This document shows, piece after piece, positions 33,046-41,036 of a stretch of 64,000 nucleotides of DNA. Under the pieces are notes generated by a model. That model was not told where the DNA came from, did not search any database, and saw only the letters and a program-made list of their open reading frames with translations. This DNA comes from an uncultured Rubrobacteraceae bacterium (GTDB lineage: Bacteria > Actinomycetota > Rubrobacteria > Rubrobacterales > Rubrobacteraceae). Position numbers and translations under genes: made by a program. The stretch spans positions 105,658 through 169,657 of the forward strand of contig CADCVH010000079.1 of the NCBI GenBank assembly GCA_902806085.1, given 5' to 3'. The stretch's first letter is position 1, and the number at the start of each line of letters is the position of its first letter.

Positions 33046-34401
33046 CTAGCCCTCCGCCCCGGGGGCGAAGCTCGCGGGGCGCTGGCCGCCCTTCTGGCCC
33101 CGGCCCTGGCCCCGGCCCTGGCCTTGGCTCCTGCCCTGGCCGCGCCGCGAGCCGCGCTCCATGTCGCTGCGCAGCTCCATGCGCTCGCGGATGGTCTCGG
33201 CCAGGATCTCCACGCCGCGGCGGATCTTCTCCGGCTCCACGAACGAGAAGTTCAGCCGCATGTTGTTCTTGCCGGCCCCGCCCGCGTAGAAACCCTCGCC
33301 CGGCACGTAGGCGACGTTCTTCGCCACCGCCCGCGGCAGCATAGCGGTCGCGTCCAGGTACGAGGGCAGCGTCGCCCACACGAAGAGCCCGCCCTCAGGG
33401 TGCGTCCAGTGGACCTCCTTGGGCATGAACTCGGCGAGAGCGTCGAGCATCGCGTCGCGGCGCTCGCGGTACATGCCGTTGAGGCGTCTCACGTACGCCC
33501 TCCAGTCGGCGTTTCGGAAGTAGGAGGAGATCATCATCTGCGAGAGGTTGCTGGAGCACAGGTCCGCCCCCTGCTTGCCGACGTTGATCTTGTGCAGGAT
33601 CCCCGGCTGGGCGTGGACCCACCCGAGCCTCACCCCGGGCGCGAAGATCTTGGAGAACGTCCCGAGGTAAACCACCCGGTCCACGTCCCCTTCTTCCTGC
33701 TCCAGCGCCGCGAGCGTCGGCAACGGCTCCCCCTCGAACCGCAGCATCCCGTAGGGGTTGTCCTCGACTATGATGAGGTCGAACTCGCGGGCCAGCTCCA
33801 GGAGCTCCCTGCGCCTCTCGGCGACCATCGTGACGCCGGTGGGGTTCTGGAAGTTCGGGACGGTGTAGATGAACTTGACGTGGACGCCCTGCTTGCGCGC
33901 CCGCATCAGGGTCTCGCGGGCCGCGGTCGGGATGATACCGGCCCGGTCCATCGGGGCGTGGGCTATCTTCGGGCGGTAGGCGGCGAAGGCGTTGAGGGCG
34001 CCCGCGTAGGTCGGCCCCTCGCACAGGACGGCGTCCCCCTCGTCGAGGAAGACCTTCCCCACGAGGTCGAGGCCCTGCTGGGCGCCGGTGGTGACGAAGA
34101 CGTCCTCCTGGCGGGCCGGCGTGCCCTCGGCGTCCATCACCTCGACTATGACGTCCTTTATGGACTCGAGGCCCGCGGTGGGGCCGTACTGGAGGGCCTG
34201 GGCGGCGTCTGGGGCTATGCCCTGCGAGATCTCCCGAAACGCCTCCTCCCCAAAGGCCCTCGTGTCGGGGAAGCCGCCGGCGAGCGAGATTATTCCCGGC
34301 CTCGACAGCGTCGCCATGAGGTCGCGGGTCGCGGCGGACTTCATGCCCTTGACGCGCGTGGCGTAGAGAAAGTCGAAGCGGTCGAGGTCTACGAGCGGCA
34401 A
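33046..34401 (-). CDS. PLP-dependent aminotransferase (2-aminoadipate/MocR-domain type)
   Basis: 451 residues, TTG start with GGAGGA upstream. Class I fold without a helix-turn-helix: LAGGFPDTRAFG, LQYGPTAGLESI, TTGAQQGLDLVGKVFLDEGD, FIYTVPNFQNPTG, VEDNPYG and the PLP Lys in YLGTFSKIFAPGVRLGW. It matches LysN/aromatic 2-oxoacid aminotransferases. The C-terminus carries an extra low-complexity GQGRGQGRGQ tail encoded by 12-base repeats (33094-33129), not part of the enzyme fold. Forms a close unit with ddl and the unknown gene at 34405. Confidence 0.88.
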   Translation of the reverse strand: MPLVDLDRFDFLYATRVKGMKSAATRDLMATLSRPGIISLAGGFPDTRAFGEEAFREISQGIAPDAAQALQYGPTAGLESIKDVIVEVMDAEGTPARQEDVFVTTGAQQGLDLVGKVFLDEGDAVLCEGPTYAGALNAFAAYRPKIAHAPMDRAGIIPTAARETLMRARKQGVHVKFIYTVPNFQNPTGVTMVAERRRELLELAREFDLIIVEDNPYGMLRFEGEPLPTLAALEQEEGDVDRVVYLGTFSKIFAPGVRLGWVHAQPGILHKINVGKQGADLCSSNLSQMMISSYFRNADWRAYVRRLNGMYRERRDAMLDALAEFMPKEVHWTHPEGGLFVWATLPSYLDATAMLPRAVAKNVAYVPGEGFYAGGAGKNNMRLNFSFVEPEKIRRGVEILAETIRERMELRSDMERGSRRGQGRSQGQGRGQGRGQKGGQRPASFAPGAEG

Positions 34402-34404
34402 GGG

Positions 34405-34995
34405 CTATTCCTCCCTGTGGACAAAGGTTTCGACGTCCCTCCAGCCGAGCCCCCGGGAGAGCACCTGCCAGAGCTCGGGCGGCATCTCGAAGCGGCTCCC
34501 GCCGCACCGCCTGCCACGGACGGAGAGGGCCTTCAAGGTTTCGGTGCCCGAGGCCAGGGCCGCGTCGTCCGCGACCGCCCCGATCAGGTACGCCTGCTCG
34601 ACGGCCGCGCCCTCCCCGAGCCCCGCCGCGACCCGGCCCACAAGCTCCCGGCCCACGACCGGCGCGAAGAGGTAGCCGGTGGTCGACGCGAGCAGGCCCG
34701 AGGGCTCTAGCACCAGGTCGTACCCCGGCGCCGAATCCTCCCCGGCGTGGCGGACGTTCTTGAGGACGGTCCTGAAGGAGTTCTCCGTGGCGTGCCGCTC
34801 GAGGCGGGCCCGGATGTCGTCCAGTTCGGCCAGCTCTTCTGGCGTCGGCCCCCGCCCGGGGGCGTCGTCCGCCGTTGCGCGCTCCCAGACCTCCTCGGGA
34901 AAGACGATGCTCAGGGAGCCGGCGTTGGCGGAGAGGAGGACGCGACCCCCCCGCCGCTCCAGACCTTCGAGGCTCTCCACCCTGACCTCTTGCAT
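34405..34995 (-). CDS. Hypothetical protein (196 aa)
   Basis: From ATG at 34995; a longer frame would run into rdgB. A TATGAT -10 sits about 12-17 bases before this ATG, implying a leaderless or nearly leaderless mRNA. Composition is ordinary soluble, starting MQEVRVESLEGLERRGGRVL, with an acidic middle (PTPEELAELDDIRARLERHA). No family recognised and no membrane segments. Gap of three bases to the aminotransferase, so one operon with it and ddl. Confidence 0.7.
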   Translation of the reverse strand: MQEVRVESLEGLERRGGRVLLSANAGSLSIVFPEEVWERATADDAPGRGPTPEELAELDDIRARLERHATENSFRTVLKNVRHAGEDSAPGYDLVLEPSGLLASTTGYLFAPVVGRELVGRVAAGLGEGAAVEQAYLIGAVADDAALASGTETLKALSVRGRRCGGSRFEMPPELWQVLSRGLGWRDVETFVHREE

Positions 34996-35025
34996 GGCGG
35001 CGACTCTATCATAAAGGCTCGCCAC

Positions 35026-35031
35026 TATGTA
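35026..35031 (+). promoter_or_regulatory. Promoter -10 of rdgB, beside a divergent promoter
   Basis: TATGTA at 35026, 12 bases before the ATG at 35044; the leader would be only a few bases. On the other strand TATGAT (about 35007-35012) serves the gene starting at 34995, so the 48-base gap holds two back-to-back promoters. Confidence 0.45.
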
Positions 35032-35043
35032 AACTTTCGCGCC

Positions 35044-35604
35044 ATGAACGGCGCGCGGATAATCTTCGTCACCGGCAACGAGCACAAGCGCCGGGAGGTG
35101 CGCGAGATCCTGGGCGTCGAGCTGGAAGGCGCCGACCTCGACGTGCCAGAGATCCAGGGCGTGGACCCGGCCGAGGTCGCCGCCGCCAAGGCCCTCGCCG
35201 CCCGCGAAGCCCTCGGCTCCCCGGAGGCCTACGTCGTGGCCGAGGACTCCGGGATCGTGGTCGAGGCCTGGAACGGCTTCCCCGGGGCGCTCACGAAGTG
35301 GCTCATGGGCAGCGTCGGCAGCGAGGGCCTGCTAAAGATGCTCTCTGGTTTCGAGGACCGGTCCGCCAGGGCCGTCTGCGTCGCGGCCGTCGCGGCGCCC
35401 GACGGGGACGTCCGGACGTTCCGGGGCGAGGTGCGGGGGGAGGTCTCCGCCGAGGCGCGGGGGGAGGGCGGTTTCGGGTACGACCCGGTCTTCGTTCCGG
35501 AGTGGTCCTCCCGCACTTACGCGGAGCTTGGGGCGGAGAAGAACGGGGACTCGCACCGGGCGCGGGCTTTCCGGGCCGTGCGGGGGTGGTTAGAGAGTGC
35601 GTAA
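35044..35604 (+). CDS. rdgB: RdgB/HAM1 family non-canonical purine NTP pyrophosphatase
   Basis: 186 residues, ATG. IIFVTGNEHKRREVREIL at the N-terminus, then VAEDSGIVVEAWNGFPG and GEGGFGYDPVF, the three hallmark blocks of the family. It hydrolyses dITP, XTP and ITP to monophosphates, keeping deaminated purines out of DNA. Usual length is about 190-200. It has a short leader and a divergent neighbour. Confidence 0.93.
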   Translation: MNGARIIFVTGNEHKRREVREILGVELEGADLDVPEIQGVDPAEVAAAKALAAREALGSPEAYVVAEDSGIVVEAWNGFPGALTKWLMGSVGSEGLLKMLSGFEDRSARAVCVAAVAAPDGDVRTFRGEVRGEVSAEARGEGGFGYDPVFVPEWSSRTYAELGAEKNGDSHRARAFRAVRGWLESA

Positions 35605-35711
35605 AGGCGGGGTATAGAGCGGTACGGGAGAGGGTTCCGGATGAGATCCGGAACCGGCGCGTTTGGTATTCTGTCATAGGGTTAGTACCTCGGAGAGGGA
35701 AGGGGCCGCGA

Positions 35712-36752
35712 ATGTCGGCAGAGAAAGAACACTCGGAGCACGGGGGCGCGGTAGCCACGAGCTCCGAACGTTTGGTGGACCTCTACAAAAAGATGGTCGA
35801 GATCCGGGCCTTCGAAGAAGCCTGCCAGAAGGGTTTCAGGCAGGGCAAGATCGGGGGCTACCTCCACGTCTACATCGGCCAGGAGGCCGTCGCCACCGGC
35901 TTTATCGACTCCTTCAAGGAGGGCGACAAGGTCATCACCGCCTACCGCGACCACGCCCACGCCCTCCTGCTAGGCACCGACCCCAAAGAGGTCATGGCCG
36001 AGCTCTACGGCAAGGGCACCGGGATGGTCAAGGGCAAGGGCGGCTCCATGCACCTCTTCGACGTCGAGCGGGGCCTGATGGGCGGCTACGGCATCGTCGG
36101 CGGGCACATACCCCTGGGCGTCGGCTTCGCATACGCGATGAGGTACCAGGGCACAGACCACATCACCCAGCTCTACCTCGGCGACGGCGCGATCTCGAAC
36201 GGCGCCTTCCACGAGGCCGCCAACCTCGCCGGCCTGTGGGGCAAGGACGGGATGTGCCCCTGCCTCTTCATCATAGAGAACAACCAGTACGGGATGGGCA
36301 CCTCCGTCGAGCGGACCACCGCCATGACCGACCTCGCCGCCAAGTTCGACGCCTACGGCATCGAGAACGAGAAGGTGGACGGCATGGACATCGAGGCCGT
36401 CCTCGAGAGCGCCGGGCGGCTCACCGAGCAGGTCCGCGAGACAGGCAAGCCCTACGCCATCGAGGTGCTGACCTACCGGACGGCCCCCCACGGCGCCGCC
36501 GACTTCTTCGAGAAGTACCGCGAAAAAGAAGAGATCGAGGAGTGGCGCAAGCGCGACCCGATCGGCCTGCTGGAGCAGAAGCTCCTCGACAACGACGCGG
36601 CCGACGAGGAGAAGATCGACGAGATCCGCTCTGAGGCAAAGGAGCTTATAGCCGAGGCCGTCAAGTTCGCGGACGAGAGCGAGGAGCCCGAGATAGACGA
36701 ACTCTACACCGACGTCTACGCCGGGGCCGACGAGTACACGGGGGAGGAGTAG
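35712..36752 (+). CDS. 2-oxo acid/acetoin dehydrogenase E1 component, alpha subunit
   Basis: 346 residues from the ATG at 35712. The TPP motif GDG (GDGAISNGAFHEAANLAGLW) to NN (IIENNQYGMGT) is intact. FRQGKIGGYLHVYIGQEAV, GKGTGMVKGKGGSMHLFD and RTAPHGAADFFEKYR are typical of PDH/acetoin dehydrogenase E1alpha. Catalyses decarboxylation with TPP and passes the acyl group to E2. Operon with E1beta (3-base gap) and E2. There is no E3 here, so lipoamide dehydrogenase must come from elsewhere. Confidence 0.92.
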   Translation: MSAEKEHSEHGGAVATSSERLVDLYKKMVEIRAFEEACQKGFRQGKIGGYLHVYIGQEAVATGFIDSFKEGDKVITAYRDHAHALLLGTDPKEVMAELYGKGTGMVKGKGGSMHLFDVERGLMGGYGIVGGHIPLGVGFAYAMRYQGTDHITQLYLGDGAISNGAFHEAANLAGLWGKDGMCPCLFIIENNQYGMGTSVERTTAMTDLAAKFDAYGIENEKVDGMDIEAVLESAGRLTEQVRETGKPYAIEVLTYRTAPHGAADFFEKYREKEEIEEWRKRDPIGLLEQKLLDNDAADEEKIDEIRSEAKELIAEAVKFADESEEPEIDELYTDVYAGADEYTGEE

Positions 36753-36755
36753 GCC

Positions 36756-37748
36756 TTGGCCGAGACGAAGACGTACAGGGAGGCCCTGCGGGAGGGCATG
36801 GTCCACGAGATGGACCAGGACGAGTCCGTCGTCCTCATGGGCGAGGACATCGGCGTCTACGGCGGCACCCACCTCATCACCGACGGCCTCATAGACGAGT
36901 ACGGCCCCAAGAGGGTAATAGACACCCCGATAAGCGAGGGCGGCTTCACCGGGGCTGCCATCGGGATGGCGATGCTCGGGATGAAGCCCGTCGTCGAGAT
37001 GATGACCTGGAACTTCTCGTTCCTCGCCTCCGACCAGATCATCCAGAACGCCGCCAAGGTCCGCTACTTCTCCGGCGGCCAGGTCGAAGTGCCCCTGGTT
37101 ATACGAGGGCCCAACGGCGGCGGCGTCCAGCTATCGGCCCAGCACACGCACTCCCTTGAGAACCTCTACGGCCACTTCCCTGGCCTGAAGGTCGTCAGCC
37201 CCGTGACGCCCAACGACGTGAAGGGCATGATGATCACGGCGATAAGGGACCCGAACCCCGTGATCTTCCTCGAAGCCGGCGCCCTCTACGGCACGAAGGG
37301 CGAGGTCGAGGAGGGCGACAACGCCGTCGAGTTCGGCAAGGCCCGCGTGGCCCGCGAGGGCTCGGACGTCACCCTCATCGCCTACGGCCGCCAGGTGAAC
37401 CTGTGCCTGCGGGCCGCCAACACCTTGGAAGAGGAGGACGGCGTGCAGGCCGAGGTCATCGACCTGCGCTCCATACGGCCTTTCGATGAGGACACCCTCG
37501 TGCGGTCCGTCGAGAAGACGCACCGGGCGGTTACGGTGCAGGAGCAGTGGCGGTGGTTCGGGGTCGCGAGCGAGGTGGCGGCGATCATCCAGGAGAAGGC
37601 CTTCGACTCGCTGGACGCGCCCGTCCAACGGGTGAGCGGCGCCGAGGTGCCCGCCCCGTACGCGAGGAACCTGGAGCTTGAGGCGTTCCCGAGCGAGAAG
37701 CAGGTAACGAACGCGGCCCGCCGGGCTTTGTATATAGAGGAGAAGTAG
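36756..37748 (+). CDS. 2-oxo acid dehydrogenase E1 component, beta subunit
   Basis: 330 residues, TTG start three bases after E1alpha. KTYREALREGMVHEMDQDE, LMGEDIGVYGGTHLITDGL, DTPISEGGFTGAAIGMAMLG and IRGPNGGGVQLSAQHTHSLE match PDH E1beta. The tetrameric alpha2beta2 E1 binds TPP between the subunits. The C-terminal IDLRSIRPFDEDTLVRSVEK block is intact. It ends one base before the E2 start, so the three are translated together. Confidence 0.92.
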   Translation: MAETKTYREALREGMVHEMDQDESVVLMGEDIGVYGGTHLITDGLIDEYGPKRVIDTPISEGGFTGAAIGMAMLGMKPVVEMMTWNFSFLASDQIIQNAAKVRYFSGGQVEVPLVIRGPNGGGVQLSAQHTHSLENLYGHFPGLKVVSPVTPNDVKGMMITAIRDPNPVIFLEAGALYGTKGEVEEGDNAVEFGKARVAREGSDVTLIAYGRQVNLCLRAANTLEEEDGVQAEVIDLRSIRPFDEDTLVRSVEKTHRAVTVQEQWRWFGVASEVAAIIQEKAFDSLDAPVQRVSGAEVPAPYARNLELEAFPSEKQVTNAARRALYIEEK

Positions 37749-37749
37749 G

Positions 37750-39141
37750 ATGCCCGAAGTCATCATGCCCAAGATGGGCGACGCGATGGAGGAGGGGACC
37801 CTCCTCAAGTGGCTCAAGAGCGAGGGGGACGACGTCTCGGAGGGCGACCCCATCGCCGAGATAGAGACGGACAAGGTCACGATGGAGCTCGAGGCCGAGG
37901 ACGCCGGCACCCTGGCCCAGCTCATAGCCTCCGAAGGCGACGACGTCCCCGTCGGCGGGGCCATAGCCTTTATAGCCGGCGAGGGCGAGGAGGTCCCCGA
38001 ACGCGGCGGTGGCGAAGCCGCCGGCGGCGAGGCAGAGGCCGAGGGGGGCGGCGACAGCGAAGCTGGGGGCGCCCAGGCGACCGCCACCGAGACCGGGGAA
38101 GAGGGGGCCGGAGACGGCGGCGGGGAGGCGCAGGCAGCGGCTCCTTCCGGCAACGGCGCGGGCGGCAACGGGCAGTTCCGGGCCTCCCCGATCGTGCGCC
38201 GGCTGGCGCGGGAGAACGAGCTCGACCTCTCGAAGATAGACGGCTCGGGGCCCGCCGGCCGCATCGTCGAGCGCGACGTGAAGGCCGCCATGGAGCGCGG
38301 CGACGCGAAGGCCGACGGCGGGACGGACGAGCAGGCCGACGGGCAGGCCGACGGGCAGGCCGACGTCGCGGCGCCCGAGGCCCCCACGGAGGGCCAGGCC
38401 CAGATGCAGGGCTTCCAGCCCGCCCGTCTGCCGGAGCCGACGGGGGCCGAGGGGACGCAGCTCGTCGAGCCCACGCGCATGATGAAGGTCATCGGCGAGC
38501 GGATGACCGAGGCCAAGCAGCACGTCCCGCACTTCTACGCCACCGTAGAGGTCGACATGAACAACGCGATGGCCCTGCGCAAGCAGCTCAACGCCCAACT
38601 CGAAGCCGAAGGCATCAAGCTCTCCGTCAACGACTTCGTCATGAAGGCGTGCGCCACGGCGCTCCGCAACCACCCGAACCTCAACGCCATCTACACCACC
38701 CGCGGGGTCGAGCTCCATCAGAAGGCGGACATGGCGATGGCGGTCGCGCTCGACCAGGGCCTCATCACGCCCGTCATAAGGGACGCGGGGAGCAAGGGGC
38801 TCGCCCAGATATCCCGCGAGTCAAAGGACCTCGCCATGAGGGCGCGCGAGGGCGGCCTCAAGCCCGAGGAGTACCAGGGCGGGACCATCACCGTCTCCAA
38901 CATGGGCATGTTCGGCATCGAGAGCTTCACCGCGATCATAAACCCGCCCCAGGCGGCCATAATCGCCGTCAGCTCCATCGTCAAGCGCCCGGCCTTCGAC
39001 GAGAACGGCGAGGTCGTCGCCGCGAGCATGATGAAGCTCACCCTCTCGGCCGACCACCGCATCGCCAACGGCCGCGACGGCGCCCTCTACATGGCCGAGG
39101 TCCAGAGGGTCCTCGAGAACCCGGTTATGTTGATGGTTTAG
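37750..39141 (+). CDS. Dihydrolipoamide acyltransferase (E2) with one lipoyl domain
   Basis: 463 residues. One N-terminal lipoyl domain with the modified Lys42 in ETDKVTMELE. A long acidic Gly/Glu/Ala linker follows (about 85-145), then the E1/E3-binding domain FRASPIVRRLARENELDLSK and a second linker with three ADGQ repeats (12-base units, 38331-38364). The acyltransferase domain ends with SADHRIANGRDGALY. The usual HRxxDG reads HRIANG (His436, Asn440), so the catalytic Asp is Asn. E2 forms the core of the dehydrogenase complex. PDH, BCKDH or acetoin substrate cannot be fixed. Confidence 0.9.
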   Translation: MPEVIMPKMGDAMEEGTLLKWLKSEGDDVSEGDPIAEIETDKVTMELEAEDAGTLAQLIASEGDDVPVGGAIAFIAGEGEEVPERGGGEAAGGEAEAEGGGDSEAGGAQATATETGEEGAGDGGGEAQAAAPSGNGAGGNGQFRASPIVRRLARENELDLSKIDGSGPAGRIVERDVKAAMERGDAKADGGTDEQADGQADGQADVAAPEAPTEGQAQMQGFQPARLPEPTGAEGTQLVEPTRMMKVIGERMTEAKQHVPHFYATVEVDMNNAMALRKQLNAQLEAEGIKLSVNDFVMKACATALRNHPNLNAIYTTRGVELHQKADMAMAVALDQGLITPVIRDAGSKGLAQISRESKDLAMRAREGGLKPEEYQGGTITVSNMGMFGIESFTAIINPPQAAIIAVSSIVKRPAFDENGEVVAASMMKLTLSADHRIANGRDGALYMAEVQRVLENPVMLMV

Positions 39142-39188
39142 GGCCGGGTTCCAAATCCGCCCGTAGGATGTAGGCATCGGGCTTCAAA

Positions 39189-39212
39189 GGCCCCCGGCGG
39201 CGGTCGGGGGCC
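39189..39212 (+). terminator. Hairpin after the E1-E2 operon
   Basis: GGCCCCCG (39189-39196) pairs with CGGGGGCC (39205-39212) over an 8-base loop, followed by CTTCGCGTTT. It starts 48 bases after the E2 stop and is the likely end of the operon transcript. Confidence 0.6.
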
Positions 39213-39229
39213 CTTCGCGTTTGCGGAGA

Positions 39230-39420
39230 GGATAGCGACGTGGGCCTGCTCGTCTTGCTCGAAGGTGAGGTGAACGGGTGGCAGGAGTACCTCAAAATTA
39301 GCCCGTTTCGTGGCCCCTCTCCCTGGAGTCGGGGTACGTGCTGTCGATCTTCCCTGTAGATGCGAAGGCGTACAAAGAACCCCAGAAACCTTTTCTAATG
39401 GACGCCCGCAAGGAAGGGGT
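39230..39420 (+). pseudogene. Remnant of a MNT-type nucleotidyltransferase (antitoxin-like)
   Basis: Two frames give pieces of a small nucleotidyltransferase-domain protein: SDVGLLVLLEGEVNGWQEYL in one, then after a shift near 39315 LSLESGYVLSIFPVDAKAYK and EPQKPFLMDARKEGVSP in the other. This is the pattern of MNT proteins paired with HEPN toxins. The GSxxxG active-site start of the domain is absent and the frame is broken, so it is dead. Based on my reading of the family pattern; no search was run. Confidence 0.55.
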
Positions 39421-39434
39421 GAGCCCCGTTCGGG

Positions 39435-39549
39435 CGAAGTTCACGCTTACTTGGAGAAGGCCGCGAGATCCTTCCACGCGGCGGGGTTGTTGCTCGCCGG
39501 TGGAGACGCAGGCTTTGCAGCTTCGAGGGCTTACTACAGCTGCTTCTAA
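39435..39549 (+). pseudogene. Remnant of a HEPN-domain protein (toxin-like)
   Basis: EVHAYLEKAARSFHAAGLLL, then AGGDAGFAASRAYYSCF and a TAA stop. Intact HEPN proteins of this group continue after ASRAYYAMF with another 70-90 residues that contain the RX4-6H nuclease motif. Here the protein stops at that point and the following bases do not restore it. It sits directly after the nucleotidyltransferase remnant, the standard order of HEPN/MNT toxin-antitoxin pairs. Confidence 0.6.
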
Positions 39550-39666
39550 GAGATTCCCCGGATGGGGGCTAGTTCCAAAGAACCCGCGTGATGCCGCCGG
39601 GTCCGGGAACCATCTCGCTTCTCACGTTGTAGAAGGGGTAGGGAGTTCCGAGAGGGAGGACCGGCC

Positions 39667-40227
39667 GTAGGCCCCGAGGAAGAGACGCTCGTCGAGAGGG
39701 CGAAGGGTGGTGATGTTCCCGCGTACGAGCAGCTGGTGCGCGGGCATCAGGCCGTGGCCTTCCGTCTGGCGTTCACGATCACCGGCGACGCTGCCGAGGC
39801 CGAAGACGCCGCCCAGGAAGCATTCGTCAAGGTTTACCGAACCCTGGACCGTTTCCGGTCAGGCGCCCCCTTCAGGCCGTGGCTGTTGACCGTGGTCGCC
39901 AACGAGGCCAGGAACCGCCGCAGGGCCGCCGGGCGTCGGGTGTGCCTCACGCTCCGGGCGGCGGAGCACGGGGCGCAAGCCGCCGCGCCCCCTTCCCCCG
40001 AGACGAACGTCGTGGCGCAGGAGCGGCGGGCCGAGTTGCTCGGGGCGGTCGAAGGGCTGCGGGAGGAGGACCGGGAGGTGATCTCCTTGCGCTACTTCCT
40101 GGAGCTCACGGAGGCGGAGGCCGCGTCGGTTATGGGGTGCGCGCGGGGCACCGTAAAATCGCGGCTCTCGCGGGCCGTCGGCAGGCTAAGAGAGAAGATG
40201 ATGGAGGCGCAGGATGCCACCGGATAG
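39667..40227 (+). CDS. ECF-type RNA polymerase sigma factor (start at non-standard GTA?)
   Basis: Sigma-70 region 2 (AFRLAFTITGDAAEAEDAAQ, FVKVYRTLDRF) and region 4 (VISLRYFLELTEAEAASVMG, CARGTVKSRLSRAVGRLREK) of a short ECF factor. The full region 2 needs residues upstream of the first GTG (39736): EEETLVERAKGGDVPAYEQL is perfectly sigma-like. In frame, a GGAGGA site lies six bases before GTA at 39667, so translation probably begins there or the start codon has mutated from GTG. The next gene, overlapping by 14 bases, is a membrane protein likely to be the partner or anti-sigma factor. Confidence 0.82.
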   Translation, partial: VGPEEETLVERAKGGDVPAYEQLVRGHQAVAFRLAFTITGDAAEAEDAAQEAFVKVYRTLDRFRSGAPFRPWLLTVVANEARNRRRAAGRRVCLTLRAAEHGAQAAAPPSPETNVVAQERRAELLGAVEGLREEDREVISLRYFLELTEAEAASVMGCARGTVKSRLSRAVGRLREKMMEAQDATG

Positions 40228-40972
40228 GGACCGAGACATCGATAGGGAGCTGCGGGATCTCGGTCCCCGCGTCGAGTACCCGCCGGTGCCGGATCTGGCC
40301 CGGTCGGTCCGGAGCCGGCTGGAGACGGAGGTCGACGGCTCCGGATCTTCGGCCCGATCCGGGCCGCAACTCTGGTGGATCGCCGCGGCGGCGCTCGTCT
40401 TGATCGTGGCCGTCCCCGTTTTTGCTTCGGTTCTAGACACCGTGGGAAGCTCTTTCTCCGGAGGCGCAGCTGCCGGCGGGGGAGCGGAGGTCGAAGGCCG
40501 GCCGCAACCGGAGCAACGGGCCGCGGACAACAGCGCGAGTCCGCCAGCGACGTTGGAGGAAGAAGACGAAGGTCTAGCAGGTAGTGGAGGGGAGCAGACC
40601 GCGGACAGCGCAATAGAGGCCGTGAGGACGCCCAACGACAAACCGATACCCAACGTGGTCGGCGCACCGGTGCTGGAAGCGTGTCGCGAACTCCGCACGA
40701 GAGACTACGCCGGTTCCGTTATGGGCGAAGTCGAGAACGGAGAGGTGGCGCCCGGCCACGTCATTTATCAGGAGCCGCGCGCCGGACGCAAGGGATTCCA
40801 AAAACAACCCGTGGAACTCATAGTCTCTGAACCTTACCCCGCCGGGAAGCTAGGACGGGACGTTAATTGCTACGACCTTACGGAGTACGGACCGGGCGGC
40901 AAACCCAACGTGCCGGATACGGAATACGGGCCCGACGGCAAGCCCAAGCCGTCGAACAACGCGCCAGACTGA
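40214..40972 (+). CDS. Single-pass membrane protein with PASTA-like domain, probable anti-sigma partner
   Basis: 252 residues. Cytoplasmic N-terminus of about 50 residues (ELRDLGPRVEYPPVPDLARS), one membrane segment WWIAAAALVLIVAVPVFAS, then a long disordered Gly/Ala/Glu-rich outer linker and a PASTA-like domain: IPNVVGAPVLEACRELRTRD, then GHVIYQEPRAG and PVELIVSE. The start overlaps the ECF sigma stop, the usual arrangement for an anti-sigma factor. PASTA domains often bind peptidoglycan or beta-lactams, hinting that cell-wall state is the signal. No zinc motif (HxxxCxxC) is present, so it is not a ZAS-type anti-sigma. Confidence 0.72.
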   Translation: MPPDRDRDIDRELRDLGPRVEYPPVPDLARSVRSRLETEVDGSGSSARSGPQLWWIAAAALVLIVAVPVFASVLDTVGSSFSGGAAAGGGAEVEGRPQPEQRAADNSASPPATLEEEDEGLAGSGGEQTADSAIEAVRTPNDKPIPNVVGAPVLEACRELRTRDYAGSVMGEVENGEVAPGHVIYQEPRAGRKGFQKQPVELIVSEPYPAGKLGRDVNCYDLTEYGPGGKPNVPDTEYGPDGKPKPSNNAPD

Positions 40973-41036
40973 CCGTGGTGCCGTCGAAGACTTCGTCACG
41001 GTAGGTTTTTCCCGAAAGGGGGCACACGGCTCCTTG

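Noticed and set aside
32854..34710. 618-residue plus-strand frame opposite ddl and the aminotransferase
   Set aside because: Spans two unrelated genes and a gap; a single real gene would not.
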